Shown here: positions 61,099 to 64,000 of the stretch, piece after piece
Position numbering within the stretch: position 1 is the first letter of the stretch
How the letters are laid out: each line of letters starts with the position of its first letter
Translations under genes and position numbers: made by a program
The notes under the pieces: generated by a model
Database searches by the model: none
Told to the model about the DNA's origin: nothing
The model's input: only the letters and a program-made list of their open reading frames with translations
Assembly (NCBI RefSeq): GCF_900115435.1
Contig: NZ_FOWK01000001.1
Coordinates: 310,001 to 374,000 of the forward strand
Length of the DNA stretch: 64,000 nucleotides
Reading direction: 5' to 3'
Origin: Prevotella sp. tf2-5
GTDB taxonomy: Bacteria > Bacteroidota > Bacteroidia > Bacteroidales > Bacteroidaceae

Positions 61099-61130
61099 CA
61101 AAGATAGTGTTTTTTACGCAAGTAGCCAAA
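61099..61130 (-). promoter_or_regulatory. Promoter of the GH3-HTCS-GH67 operon
   Basis: TTTG (61130-61127), 20 bases, TATCTTTG (61106-61099) on the minus strand: a full consensus promoter. The leader is about 30 bases. A constitutive-looking promoter would keep some HTCS present before induction. Confidence 0.72.
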
Positions 61131-61179
61131 TTTCATATTATATTTTTACCACCATTGCCTGTAGTTTGAAAAAAAAAGT

Positions 61180-61267
61180 GTACCTTTGACTTTGTCGAAG
61201 GTACTTTCGTTTGAAAGAAAAAATAAATGAATTTATTTTGTTCTTTACTCACTTATTCGTACCTTTG
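61180..61267 (+). promoter_or_regulatory. gpmI promoter and upstream inverted repeat
   Basis: TTTG (61237-61240), 19 bases, TACCTTTG (61260-61267) form the gpmI promoter. Upstream, GTACCTT (61180-61186) and AAGGTAC (61198-61204) form an inverted repeat whose left arm also reads as a -7 box, so it may be an operator or a second start. Confidence 0.65.
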
Positions 61268-61306
61268 CACCCAAATTTCAAAGTATTAATAATTTAGAAT
61301 AAGATT

Positions 61307-62830
61307 ATGGCAAAGAAAGCATTACTCATGATTCTCGACGGATGGGGAATCGGTAAGCATGGCAAGGGTGACGTGATCTATAACACGCCGACTCCGTATC
61401 TCGATTTGTTAACAGCCACTTCGGCTCACTCCCAACTGATGGCATCTGGTGAGGATGTCGGTCTGCCCGACGGACAGATGGGTAACTCGGAGGTCGGTCA
61501 CCTCAATATCGGTGCCGGACGCATCGTCTATCAGGACCTCGTGAAGATCAACCGCGCCTGCAAGGACGGCTCTATCCTGGAGAACCCGCAGGTGAAGGCT
61601 GCCTACAGCTATGCCAAGGAGAATAACAAGAAACTGCACCTGATGGGTCTGACCTCTGATGGTGGCGTACACTCCAGCCTCGACCATCTGTTCAAGCTCA
61701 TCGAGATTGGTAAGACATACGGTCTGAAGAACCAGGTGTTCGTACATTGCTATATGGACGGTCGTGACACGGACCCACGCTCTGGCAAGGGCTTCATCGA
61801 GCAGGTCAGCAAGGTATGTGCCGACAATGATGCCGCTATCGCCTCTATCGTCGGTCGTTTCTATGCGATGGACCGTGACAAGCGCTGGGAGCGTGTGAAG
61901 GAGGGTTACGACCTCATCGTCAACGGCACCGGCAAGCAGGCTACGGATATGGTTGCCGCCATGCAGGAGAGCTATGACGAGGGTGTGACGGACGAGTTCA
62001 TCAAACCGATCCACAATGCTTCTGTCAACGGCTGCATCGAGGAGGGTGATGTCGTTATCTTCATCAATTTCCGTAACGACCGTGCCAAGGAGATGACCAT
62101 CGCACTGACCCAGGAGGATATGCCGGAGCAGGGCATGAAGACGATTCCTAACCTGCAGTACTACTGTATGACCCCATACGACGCTAACTTCAAGGGTGTT
62201 CATATCCTCTTCCCCAAGGAGAACGTGGAGGACACCTTAGGTGAGTACCTCTCCAAGCAGGGTAAGAAACAGCTGCACACTGCCGAGACAGAGAAATACG
62301 CACACGTCACCTTCTTCTTCAACGGTGGTCGTGAGGCTCCTTACGAGGGTGAGGACCGTATCCTGGTTCCTTCTCCGAAGGTGGCTACCTACGACCTGAA
62401 GCCTGAGATGAGTGCCTATGAGGTCAAGGACAAGCTCGTCGCCGCCATCAATGAGAACAAGTACGACTTCATCGTCGTCAACTTCGCCAATGGTGATATG
62501 GTGGGACACACTGGTGTCTATAATGCCATCGCCAAGGCTGTATGGGCTGTCGACAACTGCGTCCGTGAGGTCATCGAGGCTGCCAAGGCTAATGACTACG
62601 AGGCGATCATCATTGCCGACCACGGTAATGCCGATAACGCCATCAACGCCGACGGCACTCCCAATACCGCTCACTCCCTGAACCCCGTTCCGTTCATCTA
62701 TGTGACCAACAACAACAGTGCTACTGTGAAGGACGGTCGTCTTGCCGACGTGGCTCCCTCTATCCTCCATATCATGGGCTTGGAGCAACCTGCAGACATG
62801 ACGGGTGAGTGCTTGATTTCGGACAATTAA
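61307..62830 (+). CDS. gpmI: 2,3-bisphosphoglycerate-independent phosphoglycerate mutase
   Basis: A 507-residue glycolytic enzyme that interconverts 3- and 2-phosphoglycerate with manganese. The alkaline-phosphatase-like N-terminus [12 protein letters not shown], the catalytic serine in [15 protein letters not shown] (near residue 63), [39 protein letters not shown] and [10 protein letters not shown] are all present. Length is normal. It stands alone with its own promoter and a perfect terminator. Confidence 0.97.
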   Translation: MAKKALLMILDGWGIGKHGKGDVIYNTPTPYLDLLTATSAHSQLMASGEDVGLPDGQMGNSEVGHLNIGAGRIVYQDLVKINRACKDGSILENPQVKAAYSYAKENNKKLHLMGLTSDGGVHSSLDHLFKLIEIGKTYGLKNQVFVHCYMDGRDTDPRSGKGFIEQVSKVCADNDAAIASIVGRFYAMDRDKRWERVKEGYDLIVNGTGKQATDMVAAMQESYDEGVTDEFIKPIHNASVNGCIEEGDVVIFINFRNDRAKEMTIALTQEDMPEQGMKTIPNLQYYCMTPYDANFKGVHILFPKENVEDTLGEYLSKQGKKQLHTAETEKYAHVTFFFNGGREAPYEGEDRILVPSPKVATYDLKPEMSAYEVKDKLVAAINENKYDFIVVNFANGDMVGHTGVYNAIAKAVWAVDNCVREVIEAAKANDYEAIIIADHGNADNAINADGTPNTAHSLNPVPFIYVTNNNSATVKDGRLADVAPSILHIMGLEQPADMTGECLISDN

Positions 62831-62850
62831 GCTTCTCCGATATGATTCAT

Positions 62851-62881
62851 AAAAAAAGGTCGAGAATTCGACCTTTTTTTT
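62851..62881. terminator. Bidirectional terminator between gpmI and the converging gene
   Basis: Perfect 13-base arms (AAAAAAAGGTCGA at 62851-62863, TCGACCTTTTTTT at 62868-62880) with a four-base loop; A and T runs on both sides allow it to act on both strands. Confidence 0.88.
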
Positions 62882-62908
62882 GTTACCTTATTTCTCCTTC
62901 CTTCTTTT

Positions 62909-64000
62909 TTATTTCTCGAGAATCTTTTTGCCATTTACGATGTAAACACCCTTCGTCGGATTCATGACACGACGACCGTTGAGGTCATAGTATACATCAC
63001 TTCTTCCATCTTCCATCTTCCATCTTCCATTTTTCAATTCTTCCACCCCTGTAGTACCCTTGGGAGTGACGGTAGTGCCAGGCTTGACGACGATGTCGAG
63101 TAATTTGAAGAGAGGGAATAACGGATATTTATAATCTATCGATATGACGAGATGGAGGTCTGTCGGCTCCTTGATCTTCTCCAGGTCATACGACAGATTA
63201 GGTGTTCCGTCCCCATCCTCACCTGGTTTTAATGATAATGAGGAAAGATGGTTGAGATTAAAGTCGCCATACACACTGTCGTCTGTACCTACTCTTGACA
63301 CAATGGAGTAATCGAAGGGACGGCTGTCGTTATTCTTGAAATATAATGTACATGTGAAGGCTTTCGTCAGGTCACTCTCACCAGCCTTGTACTCCACCTT
63401 GTAGTCCGTCAACTGGATGTCATAGTAGTGAGGCTCCTTATCGATGGGCACCACGGCTGTCGCCAGACCCTCGTCTGCTTCATGTACACATAAGCGTACC
63501 TCCATATCACCCTTGGAGGGAACCATAAGGGGACAGCGTAGCGTAGTCTTTTCCTTGGGCTGTAATATCAGGTATGTCTTTGACTTATCATAGTCGTTTG
63601 CCATCTTAAAATCTTCTTCCCCCATTCTTCCTGCCTTGAGTAATGTCTGTGCGCAGAACATCACATCGCCTTGGTTCTCTACCTCCACCACCAGTGTACA
63701 CTCGTCCAGAGGAGCTTGGTTGTCACCCTCTAAATAGGCGTTGGTGATTTTCAGCTTCGCGTCGAAGAAGAAAGACATCTTCGAGTCTTTGACATGAACA
63801 CCCCAATAGTCCCTGTCAGAGCCTAATTGGTGCCAGGTGTCCCCTGCATCGCCAGACTTCCTGTAGAAAGCATACAGTTGATAGGTGCCGTCGGGAAGCG
63901 TGAGATTCTTCAATTCAAGACCTGCCACATCAGTTCCCCCTGAGGAAACTTCTATATACTCTTTCAAGGTCTGTTTCAATGAGATGGTGCCGTCGGTATT
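62909..64000 (-). CDS. Secreted protein with C-terminal sorting-type tail, 5'-truncated by the window edge
   Basis: The frame is open to the right edge (NTDGTISLKQTLKEY is read before the first possible start), so at least 363 C-terminal residues of a larger protein are seen. They look like a string of beta-sandwich domains (LTLPDGTYQLYAFYRK, CTLVVEVENQGDVMF, CTLYFKNNDSRPFDYSIVSR). The last 26 residues, YDLNGRRVMNPTKGVYIVNG followed by KKILEK, are the type of C-terminal tail common on secreted Prevotella proteins and similar to Por/T9SS sorting domains. The linker before it (NGRWKMEDGRSD) is encoded by a 7-bp tandem repeat. The N-terminal part and so the function lie outside; a peptidase or surface protein is possible. 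Confidence 0.7.
   Translation of the reverse strand, partial: NTDGTISLKQTLKEYIEVSSGGTDVAGLELKNLTLPDGTYQLYAFYRKSGDAGDTWHQLGSDRDYWGVHVKDSKMSFFFDAKLKITNAYLEGDNQAPLDECTLVVEVENQGDVMFCAQTLLKAGRMGEEDFKMANDYDKSKTYLILQPKEKTTLRCPLMVPSKGDMEVRLCVHEADEGLATAVVPIDKEPHYYDIQLTDYKVEYKAGESDLTKAFTCTLYFKNNDSRPFDYSIVSRVGTDDSVYGDFNLNHLSSLSLKPGEDGDGTPNLSYDLEKIKEPTDLHLVISIDYKYPLFPLFKLLDIVVKPGTTVTPKGTTGVEELKNGRWKMEDGRSDVYYDLNGRRVMNPTKGVYIVNGKKILEK
63003..63030. repeat. In-frame heptamer tandem repeat, four exact copies of CTTCCAT
   Basis: Four contiguous copies (63003, 63010, 63017, 63024), read as ATGGAAG on the coding strand. They encode the linker between the folded part of the secreted protein and its C-terminal tail. 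Seven is not a multiple of three, so loss or gain of one unit shifts the frame. Confidence 0.85.

Noticed and set aside
61409..62203. 264-residue antisense frame inside gpmI
   Set aside because: gpmI is complete with all catalytic motifs; the antisense frame has no recognisable domain.

Overview
The window looks like a chromosomal segment of a Prevotella-type member of the Bacteroidales (Prevotellaceae). Evidence: three SusC/SusD pairs, two hybrid two-component regulators (HTCS) with reg_prop, kinase, receiver and AraC parts, many lipoproteins, NigD-like, DUF4369, DUF6057 and DUF6722-type proteins, and promoters of the Bacteroidetes form TTTG-N19-20-TAnnTTTG. I see no rRNA, tRNA, CRISPR array, transposase or phage gene.

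Layout. (1) 1-9.4 kb: three copies of a two-gene module. Each pairs a polytopic membrane protein with a helical C-terminal half (DUF6057 type) with an exported beta-propeller lipoprotein carrying one CxxCH motif (TolB/PD40 type). Two copies form a minus-strand operon with a DUF4369 lipoprotein; the third converges on it. (2) 9.4-10.3 kb: a 22-bp-period array of short palindromes, then two tiny membrane-protein genes between two identical terminators. (3) 10.3-17 kb: a minus-strand SusC-SusD-surface lipoprotein locus without enzymes. (4) 17.4-22.4 kb: housekeeping genes on the minus strand (PASTA protein, RluD-like synthase, Ddl, acyltransferase, NigD-like lipoprotein, ribosomal protein L34). 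(5) 22.5-28.2 kb: plus-strand efp, glycosyltransferase, radC, zinc-type P1B ATPase, DUF59 protein and lpxH. (6) 28.2-37.9 kb: a probable fructan locus with a periplasmic-binding/AraC transmembrane regulator, SusC, SusD, a DUF4960 lipoprotein and a GH32-like lipoprotein. (7) 37.8-39 kb: a gene-free, highly structured stretch made of tandem repeats and nested inverted repeats. (8) 39-61.1 kb: a glucuronoarabinoxylan-type locus with HTCS, SusC, SusD, GH115 and GH127/146 on plus, facing GH3, HTCS and GH67 on minus. (9) 61.3-64 kb: gpmI and the 3' part of a secreted protein with a Prevotella C-terminal sorting-type tail.

How the genes work together. In the fructan locus the membrane regulator would sense a sugar in the periplasm and turn on uptake (SusC/D), surface binding (DUF4960) and cleavage (GH32-like). 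In the xylan locus GH115 can remove glucuronic acid from long chains, GH67 removes it from the ends of short oligosaccharides, GH127/146 removes beta-L-arabinofuranose and GH3 trims the remaining oligosaccharides. No endoxylanase is present, so backbone cleavage must be encoded elsewhere. The most novel material is the triplicated DUF6057/CxxCH-propeller module and the repeat systems: 22-bp palindrome arrays, heptamer repeats (one inside a coding sequence at the junction to a sorting tail), an octamer array at the end of the RluD gene, and a nested palindrome of more than 500 bp.
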